Below, in pieces: positions 51,236-60,600 of a DNA stretch of 64,000 nt. The stretch spans positions 1,798,001 through 1,862,000 of the forward strand of contig NC_064000.1 in NCBI RefSeq assembly GCF_932276165.1, in the 5' to 3' direction. The notes under the pieces were generated by a model, which had not been told where the DNA came from, did no database searches, and saw only the letters and a program-made list of their open reading frames with translations. This DNA is from Plutella xylostella. Lineage: Eukaryota; Arthropoda; Insecta; Lepidoptera; Plutellidae. Made by a program: the position numbers and the translations under genes. How positions within the stretch are numbered: position 1 is the first letter of the stretch; the number at the start of each line of letters is the position of its first letter.

Positions 51236-51695
51236 TATTTGTGGGGGTGTCAGTACCTGCACCTGGCTCACTCGAATGGAGCCTTTGTCCATGTCCGCCT
51301 TAAGGTCTAAACTCCACTCCTAAGCTTGGACCATTTCCTACCACACTGGAACTCTGCAGGTTGGTGGGTTCGAAAATCTAGATATGCAGGTTTTATCACG
51401 ATGTTTTCATTCACCGTAAGAGCGATGGTATGTACGGTGGCCTGCGCCTAAAAGTATACAGGCGGCGATTTTAAAATAGCGATCTCAAGCTCACATGCTG
51501 CTCAAGCACATCCACATAAACACCACTGCTACACACATCACACACAACACATCCACGGATTTATAACAGATGTAGCTGGTCCCTTCATCATCAGGGATCG
51601 CTATTTTAAAAACTCCGCCTGTATACTTTTAGGCGCAGGCCACCGTACACTATACATAAATTCCAAAGTAGTTACTCATTGGTGACAATATCTAG
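51236..51695 (-). mobile_element. SINE A copy split by a TA-flanked MITE
   Basis: GGGGGTGTCAGTACCTGCAC, CCATTTCCTACCACACTGG and CACGATGTTTTCATTCACCG follow family A to about 51434. After the MITE, TAAATTCCAAAGTAGTTACTC continues the head-side body to about 51695. The tRNA head is lost. Confidence 0.65.
51435..51645. mobile_element. TA-flanked MITE (TIR CGGTGGCCTGCGCCTAAAAG)
   Basis: Inverted ends CGGTGGCCTGCGCCTAAAAG and CTTTTAGGCGCAGGCCACCG, extending about 48 bp to GATCGC. TA at 51433-51434 and 51646-51647. Non-coding. Confidence 0.82.
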
Positions 51696-51781
51696 ATCTG
51701 GAGTTTCATTTTTAGTGTTTACACTGCTATACAAAGTTTCTTAAGGCCACTCAACAGTATACACTGAATCATTTTGATGTA

Positions 51782-51905
51782 TGATTTATTTATTTATTTA
51801 TTTATTTATCTTTATTAGAATCCAACAGCGATAACATTAGTGTATATGTGACAAGTACTTTTCAGATACATGGCCTATAACAGGATTCTACTTAAATTAA
51901 TGGTA
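51782..51905 (-). mobile_element. LINE 3' end
   Basis: TTTATTTATTTATTTATTTA followed by TCTTTATTAGAATCC reads on the minus strand as AATAAAGATAAATAAAT, a LINE or processed-transcript tail. Confidence 0.4.
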
Positions 51906-52199
51906 GTATATCTAGGTTGGATATAAAACTGTTCTTAACAAAGAAATATTATTAAAGACACAGATGATTTAAGGTACTTACTACTTGCTTAAATAATATA
52001 GATATTACAATTTTACCATTGTATCCTAGTTACCTAGGCAAGAAAAGAAAAGAAAACTAAAAAGAAATAAATAAATATTGCACCATGCACAAGATAAATA
52101 AACATATAAACATACATACCTAAATAGTATATATGCAACCTGTAATGTATTATAGTATATGTATAATGCAATTAGTATACAATAAGTATAGATATAAGA

Positions 52200-52345
52200 A
52201 TAACACGAACGCCGGCCGGCGCGCGCCTCTCTGCCGCATCGCTGATTCCTACAATAAGCACTTTGAGCATATTGATATGTTTTCAAAATTTGCAGATTTT
52301 AAAAACAATATACACAAAGTTTTCAGAAATTAACTAGATAATTAA
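52200..52345 (+). pseudogene. Possible LINE ORF2 C-terminal fragment
   Basis: The frame RRAPLCRIADSYNK, then HIDMFSKFADFKN and a stop, resembles the ...PLCR-x-x-NSYN...D-D-I-F...F-K tail of some insect LINE proteins. The GC-rich start (GCCGGCCGGCGCGCGCC) is unlike its surroundings. Identification tentative. Confidence 0.35.
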
Positions 52346-53035
52346 AATTAATTTGTTATTATGTTTGGATTACTACATATTTGCATTAACTATACCATAT
52401 TTGCACAATATTAGCAACAGGTTGCTTCCTAAATCATTACAGAAATATCTTCTTTTTTTTTTCTCGTAAACATCACTTTACTTCCACTATCAAATCACCA
52501 ATCATCGCACTTCTAAATTTTGAACTGTAATAACAGTACTATGTTAACATACTTGTAGACAATGTTGTGGGATGTATATTAACATAATTATATTTAATCT
52601 AAGTCTACTTAGTAAGTTTTAATGTACATCTGTTTATTTATTTATTTATGATGCTGTCCTCTACGTTAACAACCAAGTTACTGTTACGGTCATAGTCTTG
52701 GTGTCTGTAAAAAAGCAAAAACATAGCTGTTACCTAAGCAAACAAGCATACATTTCGTAAAAAATAAGTTTGTAAACAGTAAACAAACTAACCTCTGAAT
52801 TAGCTGCTCTTTGAGACCGCTTATTTATGCGCCTCTTTTCCTTAATTCAGCTTTCAAAGCGTGCACATTCATCGATAAATAATCCATATTTGCGATAATT
52901 TCGCGAAAAGAGATCACTTTTCAACAGGGAAATGAACGAAAATATAATTTATCACGAAGCCCGCCTAACAAATTATATGAAAAGTAAAATGTCACTTAAC
53001 CTCAGTCGACACCAGCGCCCCTAGCGGCAAATTCA
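52346..53035. other. AT-rich stretch with no recognised feature
   Basis: Small A/T runs and no ORF; TTAACCTCAGTCGACACCAG at 52997 relates inversely to 50740. Confidence 0.35.
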
Positions 53036-53039
53036 CACG

Positions 53040-53150
53040 CGTTACTCCCCATTAAAACGTGACAAAAGTTTTGCATCGCGCTCACTCACATCGCGCGACG
53101 GAGAACTTTTGTCACGTTTTAATTATTGCGCTCCGTGCTAGCTCTTCAGA
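53040..53150. mobile_element. MITE, GCTAGCACGGAGCGCAAT family (partial)
   Basis: ACGTGACAAAAGTTTTGCATC and AGAACTTTTGTCACGTTTTAA are inverse; GCGCTCACTCACATCGCGCG is the loop. The right end reads ATTGCGCTCCGTGCTAGC; the left end has lost GCTAGCAC. Confidence 0.6.
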
Positions 53151-53269
53151 AGTACTGTTCAACGAAAAATTATATGTGTTAAACTTTTTCAGCAGTGAGT
53201 ATAGTTTTACGGTTTCATAATAGTCGCACAACTGTTTTTGTGACATGAGAATTAAAGTTCAGACCCTCT

Positions 53270-53437
53270 AGTACGGATTTTGCTATTTATGAAAACGAAA
53301 AAGTTTACGATTTCTCCTGTCATCTGCATACATTATCTGTCAAAAGTTTAATGATAGTTTCCATTAGAGGCGCCACTTAGTATGCGAGAAAACGTAAACT
53401 TTTATAGTTTTCGACTAACTATCAAACCTGTACTGGA
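53270..53437. mobile_element. Palindromic MITE, AACTATAAAAGTTTACG family
   Basis: Shares CTCCTGTCATCTGCATACA and AGAGGCGCCACTTAGTATGC with 12633-12795; the right end GTTTTCGACTAACTATCAAAC is fuller here. Confidence 0.6.
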
Positions 53438-53654
53438 TAGCGGAAATTTACTATTCTTTTCAATATTGTGCTGAATATTTTCTTCACAAACCCACACATT
53501 CAGTACGGATTCAATCATCACAATATTCACGCAACCGTAATTTCTGTCGAATCAAGATAGAATATATTTATGCGTAATATTTAGGTGAACCCATATCTCG
53601 TAAGTAATTTTGCTAGGAGCGTTTTTATTCAATTGGATTTATGCTTATCCTATT

Positions 53655-53780
53655 CTATTCTCTGTGGGGGTGTTAGTACTTGCACATGGCTCTAGACAGC
53701 CTTTCTCAGCTTGGACCAACCATTTCACAAATCTAGATGTGCTTAATCTAGATGAGCATACTTTTTACTATGAAGAAGCA
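53655..53780 (-). mobile_element. Degraded SINE A fragment
   Basis: TATTCTATTCTCTGTGGGGG and TCTAGATGTGCTTAATCTAG are recognisable; large internal losses. Confidence 0.5.
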
Positions 53781-53853
53781 AGAAGCCAACCTTATTCTAT
53801 TTAATCTTCATCCATTCCATTTTATCATAAGGTGGCATTGCTGTGGGAATATT

Positions 53854-54276
53854 CAGGGTGTTGCGAACAGGGTTGACGACCGGATGGCGTAGTGGTTAGT
53901 GACCCTGACTACTGACCCGATGGTCCCGGGTTCGATTCCCGGTTGGGGCAGATATTTGTTTAAACACAGATATTTATTCTCGGGTCTTGGATGTGCCCGT
54001 AAAATGGCAATAGGCCAGCCCCCTATTACATTGGGACTAACATACACTCTGGCGAAAAGTGGGTGCAGCAATGCACCTCTGCCTACCCCGCAAGGGAGTA
54101 CATTAGTACAAGGCGTGAGTGCGTGTTTTTTTTTTTTTTTACAAACAGGGTATTTTAAGCCGAAACCTACGTGTGCAACATGTTATATCTAAGCCCTATA
54201 ATTTAATTGCCGGGCTTAGTTATAACATGCTGTATACGTAGGTTTAGGCTTAGTATACCCTTTTTGCAAAACTTTG
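53854..54276. mobile_element. CAGGGTGTTGC MITE interrupted by SINE B
   Basis: CAGGGTGTTGCGAACAGGGT begins the left arm; after the SINE, TATTTTAAGCCGAAACCTACG continues it and CCCTTTTTGCAAAACTTTG ends the right arm. Confidence 0.7.
53874..54143 (+). mobile_element. tRNA-derived SINE, family B, full length
   Basis: A box GTAGTGGTTAGTGACCCTG, B box GGGTTCGATTCCCGGTTGG, body to CAAGGGAGTACATTAGTAC and a T-run end. The direct repeat AACAGGGT lies at 53866-53873 and 54144-54151, so the insertion into the MITE is clean. Confidence 0.87.
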
Positions 54277-54289
54277 TACATGTATAAAT

Positions 54290-54540
54290 GATTGTATACT
54301 TTCACGCATAAAACAGAAGTCGGTGTGAATTTTCAGTAAACTACGGCAGGGCGGCGCCGCGCTTCTCGTTTCCGAGACTACGATCAATTTATGCGATATG
54401 ATACTGGATACAGGACGGAGCAATTCAAGACTTTTTATTTTATTATTTTACTATTACTCTATCTCTCTACCTCTACCTAAAGGTAAGCGTTCACCTTTTG
54501 GCATCCTATGCTACTATAGCCGTTTACACTGACCGGATCT
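54290..54540. other. Stretch with a MITE end
   Basis: GGTAAGCGTTCACCTTTTGGC (54482) is one end of the GGTAAGCGTCCACC family; no partner found. Confidence 0.35.
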
Positions 54541-54544
54541 AAAA

Positions 54545-54695
54545 AGAGAACTATGCAGCGATTATAAGATTTTCGAACCTCCGTTTACGTTGCGTATCGC
54601 CAACTGTCACTGTCAAAATGTAAGGCAAATTTGTTAGTTCCAAAAGTGACATTTGTTTATATTTGTGTGGTTTCGAAAATAGTATCGAATTGCCA
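54545..54695. mobile_element. MITE, GGATTCGATACTATTTTC family (decayed)
   Basis: AACTGTCACTGTCAAAATG, CCAAAAGTGACATTTG and CGAAAATAGTATCGAATTGCC match the copies at 17.9 and 63.0 kb. Confidence 0.5.
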
Positions 54696-54699
54696 TATA

Positions 54700-55100
54700 A
54701 GCCAATATAGGTATAAGTGCACTATTTGGCTCGAAATAACTTTGCTTTTCTGACTAAACATCCCTAAATTATTGACTTCATTAATATTCTAAGCCATGAA
54801 CGGACATAAAAAAATACATTTCCTTTTTAATTTTCCCTTTCGGCTTGTCCTAATTAATACTTTTTCGTTACCCTTCGGTTTCTCAGTCGTAACGAAAATT
54901 AAATGTTAAAAATAACCAAACCTAACTAAAGTTTGTTCAAGTAATAAGAAGAATAAGTTTGGTGACCAACTGACCAATAAAGACACAGTTTACTCGTATA
55001 TATTTATTTATAATATTCTATTATGGACCCAATGTATTAAATTCGATTCAATGTGTAAGTATGCATACTAGTACATGTACTAGTGTATATGTCAACTATA
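54700..55100. other. Stretch with no recognised feature
   Basis: Nothing recognised. Confidence 0.35.
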
Positions 55101-55103
55101 GTA

Positions 55104-55306
55104 TCCTAACTAATATTATAAATGCGAAAGTAACTGTGTCTGTCAGTCTGTTACTCTTTCACGCCAAAACTAGTAAACGCATTTGAATGAAATTTGGTAA
55201 GTGTACAGATAATCTAGAGCCTGAGAAAGAACATTAGCTACTTTTTATCGCGGTATTCCCACGGGGAAACTTTTTAAGGCGATGCGAAGCTCGCGGGCGT
55301 AGCTAG
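55104..55306 (+). mobile_element. Short non-autonomous Helitron, Lep1-type
   Basis: It starts TCCTAACTAATATTATAAATG, has TTTCACGCCAAAACTAGTAAA and CGGTATTCCCACGGGG, and ends CGTAGCTAG before T. All Helitron end features present. Confidence 0.85.
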
Positions 55307-55397
55307 TTTTAAATAAATATCTTGCCTGGTAAAAGTTACTTACGTAATGCGTATTGCGTAGGCATGATATGAGATCGGCCTGTCCAAAGGAAAAATA

Positions 55398-55660
55398 CAG
55401 GGTGTTGCAAAATTGGTATACTAAGCCAAAACCTACATGTGCAGCATGGTATATCTAAGCCCGAAACTGAAATCAGAATTTGGAAATTCGCAAAAAAAAA
55501 ATTTTTTTTCCAAAGTAAAAAGTCACGTGACCAACAAAGTTTCTATGGAAAATGATTTTTTTTTTCGCGAATTTTAAAAATCTGATTTCAGTTACGTGCT
55601 TAGATATAACATGCTGCACATGTAGGTTTCGGCTTAGTATACCCTTTTTGCAACACCCTG
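55398..55660. mobile_element. Palindromic MITE, CAGGGTGTTGCAAAA family
   Basis: It starts CAGGGTGTTGCAAAATTGG and ends CCCTTTTTGCAACACCCTG, TA-flanked, 263 bp. Relative to the 38.4-kb copies the TTGG/CCAATT mismatch is on the other arm, so it is in the opposite orientation. Confidence 0.85.
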
Positions 55661-55664
55661 TATA

Positions 55665-55870
55665 ATATTAATGTAATAGGATTAGGTTTCAAAGCGCTTG
55701 GACTCCAACGGTCTTAGATAAGACACTTTTTCGATAAGAAGGGTTGAGCATGTGTCACCAAGGCCATGATTTCTATACTATTATAGAACAACTAGATACA
55801 TGCCTACGTATAATAATACTTTTATCTCGCTTAAGTATATATAATGTTCTGGTAAAAATAGTCGAAAACA
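55665..55870. other. Stretch with no recognised feature
   Basis: Nothing recognised. Confidence 0.3.
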
Positions 55871-55871
55871 T

Positions 55872-56005
55872 TTAATTCATATTTAATATGTATCTATCTA
55901 TGTATTTGTGTAGATATATCAGCTGTCCGATACCCATAACACAGGCTCTGCCTAGCTTGGGGTCGGATGGCCGTGTGTGAAGATGTCCCCACATATTATA
56001 TTATT
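55872..56005 (+). mobile_element. SINE C, 5'-truncated
   Basis: TATGTATCTATCTATGTATT, AGCTGTCCGATACCCATAAC, GGGGTCGGATGGCCGTGTG and GATGTCCCCACATATTA with a TTATTATTATTA tail match 7240-6974 without the tRNA head. Confidence 0.65.
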
Positions 56006-56204
56006 ATTATTAATTGAAATTTTAAAAACTTTTAACTAACAGTTAAAAGATCAACAGACAGCAGTTTTTAGGAGAATTTAGAATATTGCATCCAACTGTA
56101 CATTTATCATCATTATAACCCATCACGTGCCCGCTGCTGTGGCCCGGGTCTCCATCCAATAAAGGAGAGGTTTTAATGCTGTCTAGTCCACCACGTGGGC
56201 CCAG

Positions 56205-56411
56205 TGCGTGGTGGTATACCTTTATACGAAACTCGAATTCAATTCATCAGACCTCCGAAGAAGATCAAAAGAAAGGGGAAGAAAATTATTCAAAACTTCA
56301 CTAGAGCAAAACTTATATTTCCGTGAAACCAACACAATGAGAGGCGGACTTCCTTTGTGTCTTTCACAAATCACGGACAAAGAGGCTTACGATAGAATAC
56401 AGAGATACTGA
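56205..56411 (+). CDS. Unrecognised 67-codon frame, possible 3' exon
   Basis: The frame follows a repeat-like leader (CCACCACGTGGGCCC). After an acceptor-like CAATTCATCAG (to 56250) it is basic and polar (RRRSKERGRKLFKTS), then LEQNLYFRETNTMRGG and a KEAYDRIQRY end before TGA. Composition looks more protein-like than neighbouring chance frames, but I recognise no family. It could be the last exon of a host gene, a transposon remnant or chance. Confidence 0.22.
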   Translation, partial: CVVVYLYTKLEFNSSDLRRRSKERGRKLFKTSLEQNLYFRETNTMRGGLPLCLSQITDKEAYDRIQRY

Positions 56412-56583
56412 TTCGATACTGAGATATATTTTTTTTACCAGCAGTGATAGTAGTCATTTATTTAATGGTTAAACCATAGAAGTAATAAAACTACGGGTTG
56501 GTTAGTTGGTAGAATAGAATACTAGTAATAGAAAACTCTTCATTTTGCACTACTAAAGAAAACATTATAATATCACATCATAT

Positions 56584-56629
56584 ACAGGGTGATTGGAAAG
56601 TCAATACATCGACTTACCAATCACCCGGT
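56584..56629. mobile_element. Minimal hairpin with CAGGGTGATTGG ends
   Basis: CAGGGTGATTGGAAAGTC and the inverse GACTTACCAATCACCCG enclose only about 8 bp, with TA at the left. A deletion end-product of a MITE is likely. Confidence 0.5.
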
Positions 56630-56644
56630 ATACACAATAGTACA

Positions 56645-57208
56645 AAAAAAAAACCGGCCAAGTGCGAGTCGGGCTCGCGCACAAAGGGTTCCGTAGTTAA
56701 ATCAACCTATCTCAAAAACTATAAGAGATACTTTGATCAAACCAAAAATCGTTGAAAGAGTTAATTAGCATGCATCACCTCTATTTTTTTTAGAATTTTA
56801 TACCCCGTAGTTATAAAAATAGAGGGGGGGGGACATACTTTTTACGACTTTGAGAGCTGATATCTCAAAAACCGTTCACTTTAAGAAAAATGTTTTTTAG
56901 AAAACTTTATATCATTTTAAAAGACCTTTCCATTGATACCCCACACGGGTATGTACATCGAAAAAAAAAATTTCATCCCTCAGTTACATGTATGGGGGGC
57001 CCCACCCCCAATTCTTTTTTTTACTATTTAGTGTCATATTTTTGTAGCGGTTCATACAACACATATTCCCATCAAATTTCATCACTGTAGTACTTATAGT
57101 TTCCGAGTAAATCGGCTGTGACAGACGGACAGACGGACAGACGGACAGACGGACATGACGAAACTATAAGGGTTCCGTTTTTGCCATTTTGGCTACGGAA
57201 CCCTAAAA
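56645..57208. mobile_element. Dispersed repeat with GGGTTCCGTAG ends and a GACGGACA array
   Basis: AAACCGGCCAAGTGCGAGTCG opens the element, GGGTTCCGTAGTTAAA lies just inside, and GGCTACGGAACCCTAAAAAG closes it inversely. GACAGACGG units repeat about four times at 57120-57155. A sequence of this layout is widespread in lepidopteran genomes. No ORF of note. Confidence 0.6.
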
Positions 57209-57245
57209 AGGCGGTCTTATTGCTTAAAGCAATCTCTAGTTGGTA
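57208..57245 (-). mobile_element. LINE 3' fragment
   Basis: AGGCGGTCTTATTGCTTAAAG then CAATCTCTAG matches the LINE end at 30.1 kb. Confidence 0.4.
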
Positions 57246-57578
57246 TGTGCTCACTAGCTTCGCTTCATGGTTCCATTATCGCCGTCAATAAACTCGTTTA
57301 ATGCGCGTTCCGGCGGCGGTGACAGCGACAGCGCCGTATTTATGACGAATCGCGTTATAGTGACGATCTACGTCTATAACAAACCCTAATAAAAAGTAAA
57401 CAGTAGCATCTAAAAAACATAATTTCCTTTCGTTTTTAAGAATATAAAAGTATGTGCCGTATTTTTTTATTAATAAAATCATAAAATGTTTATAAAAGTA
57501 CCTACCTACTATTAATTTTTGCATCCTCTAAATAAAGAACTTGATTCTTGAAACAATTTTATTCCACTATAAATCCTA
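57246..57578. other. Stretch with no recognised feature
   Basis: GCGTTCCGGCGGCGGTGACAG near 57304 is GC-rich. No frame or repeat assigned. Confidence 0.3.
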
Positions 57579-57579
57579 A

Positions 57580-57874
57580 TCCTAACTAATATTATAAATG
57601 CGAAAGTAACTGTGTCTGTCTGTCTGTTACGCTTTCACTCCAAAACTGCTGAACGGATTTAAATGAATTTTGGTATACATATGGTCTAGACCCTGAAAAA
57701 GAGCATATTTTATTTATTTATTTTATTGTATTCGGAAAACTTACAACTATCTTAAACTATGTAGTTTACATTTATAAGAGGCATTTTTCGCAAATGGTAG
57801 ATAGGCTACTTTTTATCCCGGAATTCCCACGGGAAAACTTTTAAAGGTGAAGCGAAGATCGCGGGAACAGCTGG
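57580..57874 (+). mobile_element. Lep1-type Helitron with an internal insertion
   Basis: TCCTAACTAATATTATAAATG to AGCTGG (CTRR end, here CTGG). Between GAGCATA (57702) and ATAGGCTACTTTTTATCC (57801) about 90 bp of a TTTATTTATTTATTTTATTG LINE-type tail on the minus strand are inserted. Confidence 0.78.
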
Positions 57875-57879
57875 TATGT

Positions 57880-58320
57880 ATAATAAATAATCAATAAGTA
57901 TGAAATAGAGCACAAGAGCTCCCTAATCAATCAGTTTCGATGTCACCGGACGGATATCATCCATTTTCATATCACATAACCCTTTCAGATGAAAGCTTAG
58001 ACTAACAATATACGAACCAGATGGTTTGTCATATACAAAAACAAAGCAAGTAACTTTACGCATTTGATTTACTGTCTAATATATTATTATGTATGCGTTT
58101 TACTAAAGACATTTCTCTGTTTCTAATAATTAACAGTTTGCCACCATCGAACTTATAACACTCCTATTATTCTGTCGAAGGTTAAAATCCTGCATACAAT
58201 AGCTGCACGCATCCCGAATCCGAAACAATGAATCTATGGAGATTCGATCAACGCAGATTTTTCACCAGACGCTATCTATTAGGCGGAACAGAGAGATGTG
58301 TGGAGTGGATCGTATCGTAA
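57880..58320. other. Repeat-poor stretch upstream of a TATA box
   Basis: No transposon recognised; possible promoter region for the exons below. Confidence 0.3.
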
Positions 58321-58328
58321 CTGCTGAG

Positions 58329-58335
58329 TATAAAA
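58329..58335 (+). promoter_or_regulatory. TATA box of a possible host promoter
   Basis: TATAAAA lies about 30 bp before a plausible start near 58360, with an AG-GTAAAA donor at 58393 downstream. Confidence 0.3.
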
Positions 58336-58359
58336 TTTCATCGTTGCAAAAAGCGTGTG

Positions 58360-58544
58360 TTTGGACGCTTATTGTCTGCAGGAAATTATCAGGTAAAAAT
58401 AAAATAGTATAGTATTTCATTTAGATTTTATCCAAAATTCTACACCAGATCCAATGCAATGAATTATATATTTTATTTTTATGTTTCAGGTAATAAATAC
58501 GTCACGTGGAGAGGCTTCGTGCACTTATTGAATGCCGAAAATTT
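58360..58544 (+). other. Possible short 5' exons of a host gene
   Basis: Exon 1 would be about 58360-58392 (donor CAG-GTAAAA). Exon 2 would be 58490-58544: acceptor TTTTTATGTTTCAG just upstream and donor GTAAGT at 58545. Exon 2 contains an ATG at 58532 followed by CCG AAA ATT and a phase-1 splice. A tiny first coding segment is common in insect secreted and cuticle protein genes, but I could not find the next exon. Signals are seen; the gene is inferred. Confidence 0.25.
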
Positions 58545-58564
58545 GTAAGTACGGATGAAAGGAT

Positions 58565-58690
58565 GGATGTTTGTTACTCTTTCACTAGTAAACGGCTGGA
58601 CCACTAAAGCTAAGTAGGTATGTATTTTTCCCCTTTCCTTTTTCGCTTAAAACCCTTTCAATGCAAGGCGATGCTCGCGGAAAAAGCAAA
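58565..58690 (+). mobile_element. Decayed Helitron-type fragment
   Basis: GATGTTTGTTACTCTTTCAC and AAACGGCTGGACCA resemble the 5' body and GCGATGCTCGCGG the 3' body of short lepidopteran Helitrons. Confidence 0.45.
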
Positions 58691-58699
58691 TTGTGAAAT

Positions 58700-59700
58700 T
58701 AATACATGAAATTTCGGGTGCAGGCTTAGATTAACGATACCCGAACAAAATGGTGTGTCATATAGAAATACAAAGCAAAAAAACTATCCACATTTTGATT
58801 ATTGTTAAACCGTTTAAAGTTCAACCTAATGACAACCATTTTACCAATGAATAAAGTTACAAATCTTGTAACCGTACTAATTCAAAGTCAAAGTCAAATA
58901 TTTTTATTCATCGTATAAATATAAAAATTTCTGATGAACGTAATTTTTTTACAAACTACACTCCGTTCGGATAAGGGGGGGCTCAAAGGGGTTTTTTTTT
59001 TTACTTATATTCAAAAATATCGGTCGCAGGCCGCTCCACTGCCGGCTCTGTCTGCAATCATCAAGAGGCATTTGTATTCCGACCGCGGCGGGCTCGTTAG
59101 TCGGCCGCCATCTTTCTTTCATTTCTACACATATCGGGCCAGTGTAATGTGGATGCTAACACCTTGTGGTCCGGTTTCTCACTTGAGGAAATATGCTTAA
59201 GCGTGAACTTAAGTTTACTGGATAATTCAACCAATGAAAGCGATCCAATACATATTCAAGTTCTGCATAATGTGAAACTGACAGTATACTCGAAAGAACT
59301 ATGATATGAGCAAAGATCAGGAGCGGTATAGCAAAGTAGAAACGAGGTAAAATTTACGAAGTAATTAGTGTCAAATTCAATAAACCGTTGTTGACGCAAG
59401 GTCGCGATAGGGAGCCAGATTCCTCATTGGAGCTACTCGTATATCTTGTAAATATGTACATTTATAGAAACCGTTCCAGACGTGTTCCAGACCATTTGTC
59501 ACTACAGTCAGTAAGTAATCACAAGCACTCCTGTCCGGTCAACGAATGCCTAACTTTGAACTCCATATAAATAATATAATACATAATTATAATATACTTT
59601 TTTATTCTATTATGTTACTAACAAAATACAGGTGAACTATTAAAAGTGAGCTCTACCTGAGAGTATACGAAACCTTGAAAAACATATTTTTTTCTGTTTC
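58700..59700. other. Stretch without assigned genes
   Basis: A GC-rich block at 59025-59120 follows an acceptor-like GGTCGCAG and opens in two frames, but nothing matches a family. AAAGTCAAATATTTTTATTC (58893) may be a LINE tail. No other repeat seen. Confidence 0.3.
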
Positions 59701-59724
59701 CCCCGTACTAACGTTCTGTGTTAC

Positions 59725-59901
59725 ACGCACTCACGCCTTGTACTAATGTACTCCCTTACGGGGTAGGCAGAGGTGCGTTGCTGCACCCACTTTTCGCCAG
59801 AGTGTTATGTTAGTCCCAATGTAATAGGGGGCGGGCCTATTGCCATTTTACGGGCACATCCAAGACCCGAGAACAAATATCTGTGTTTAAACAAATATCT
59901 A
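59725..59901 (-). mobile_element. SINE B, head-truncated, with target duplication
   Basis: GCACTCACGCCTTGTACTAA, GTAATAGGGGGCGGGCC and GTGTTTAAACAAATATCT follow family B, but the tRNA head is absent. CTGTGTTAC at 59716-59724 and 59902-59910 is the 9-bp duplication, so the copy inserted already 5'-truncated. Confidence 0.82.
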
Positions 59902-59914
59902 CTGTGTTACCTCC

Positions 59915-60245
59915 TTAGCCAAATTTTCTTGAGTATCTTTTTTATCTTCATTTCAGCGTTGGCCCTAAAGTAAAAGTCGTTCAGTATATCAGACTAGCTT
60001 TGGCTTCGCTCACTGATAAAATTGTACCCTTAAAATTGCGTGATCAAGAAACATTAGTAAGTCAAGCATTGTTAGTAGAAGTAGAAGTATTAATAAGCTT
60101 AACATTCGTAAGTTTTGTGATTAACCATCATTTAGGCTGCAACGATTGCTATCTTATTGTTAAGATTATTGTTATTTATTATTTCTTATTGTTAGGATCG
60201 CACGCAGTGAGGTACCTACCTGCGGTTCAAAAGTTTCAAGACTTC
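59915..60245. other. Stretch with no recognised feature
   Basis: A 90-codon frame (60000-60272) has no motif and runs into the following MITE; taken as chance. Confidence 0.35.
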
Positions 60246-60246
60246 A

Positions 60247-60378
60247 GAAGGGCTAGCACGGGACGCAATTAAGATGTGACAAAAGATCTCCGTCGCGCTC
60301 TCTCTTGAGGCTGCGCGATGTGAGTGAGCGCGATGCAAAACTTTTGTCACGTCTTAATTACGCTCCACGCTAGCCCCG
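60247..60378. mobile_element. MITE, GCTAGCACGGGACGCAATTAAG family, complete
   Basis: GGGCTAGCACGGGACGCAAT and ATTACGCTCCACGCTAGCCC are inverted ends; AAGATGTGACAAAAG and CTTTTGTCACGTCTT extend them. The loop carries CGCGATGTGAGTGAGCGCG. Confidence 0.7.
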
Positions 60379-60504
60379 GTGTTAAAAGTCGGATGTTTTT
60401 GAGGTTGTTTAGGTTATCTATCGTTGACATAATGTGAAGCTCACAATAATATTCGTATCGTTATATTGGTTTTAGTTGCAAACTATAGGTATATACACAT
60501 ATTT

Positions 60505-60600
60505 ATTTATTTGATACTTTATTGCACAAATATGAAATATAAGTGACAAAAAGTGAACTTAATGCTAAAAGCATTTTATACCAGCCAGGAGGCATTATAC
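60505..60600 (-). mobile_element. LINE 3' end fragment
   Basis: ATACTTTATTGCACAAATATG and GAACTTAATGCTAAAAGC match 15895-15990; the minus strand gives the CAATAAAGTATC end. Confidence 0.45.

Noticed and set aside
59025..59120. Third exon for the 58.3-kb candidate gene
   Set aside because: An acceptor-like GGTCGCAG precedes it, but the phase-1 join gives an early stop, and the other frame does not fit the splice phase.
60000..60272. 90-codon frame as a host gene
   Set aside because: It reads into the inverted end of a MITE; composition is low-complexity and no motif is seen.
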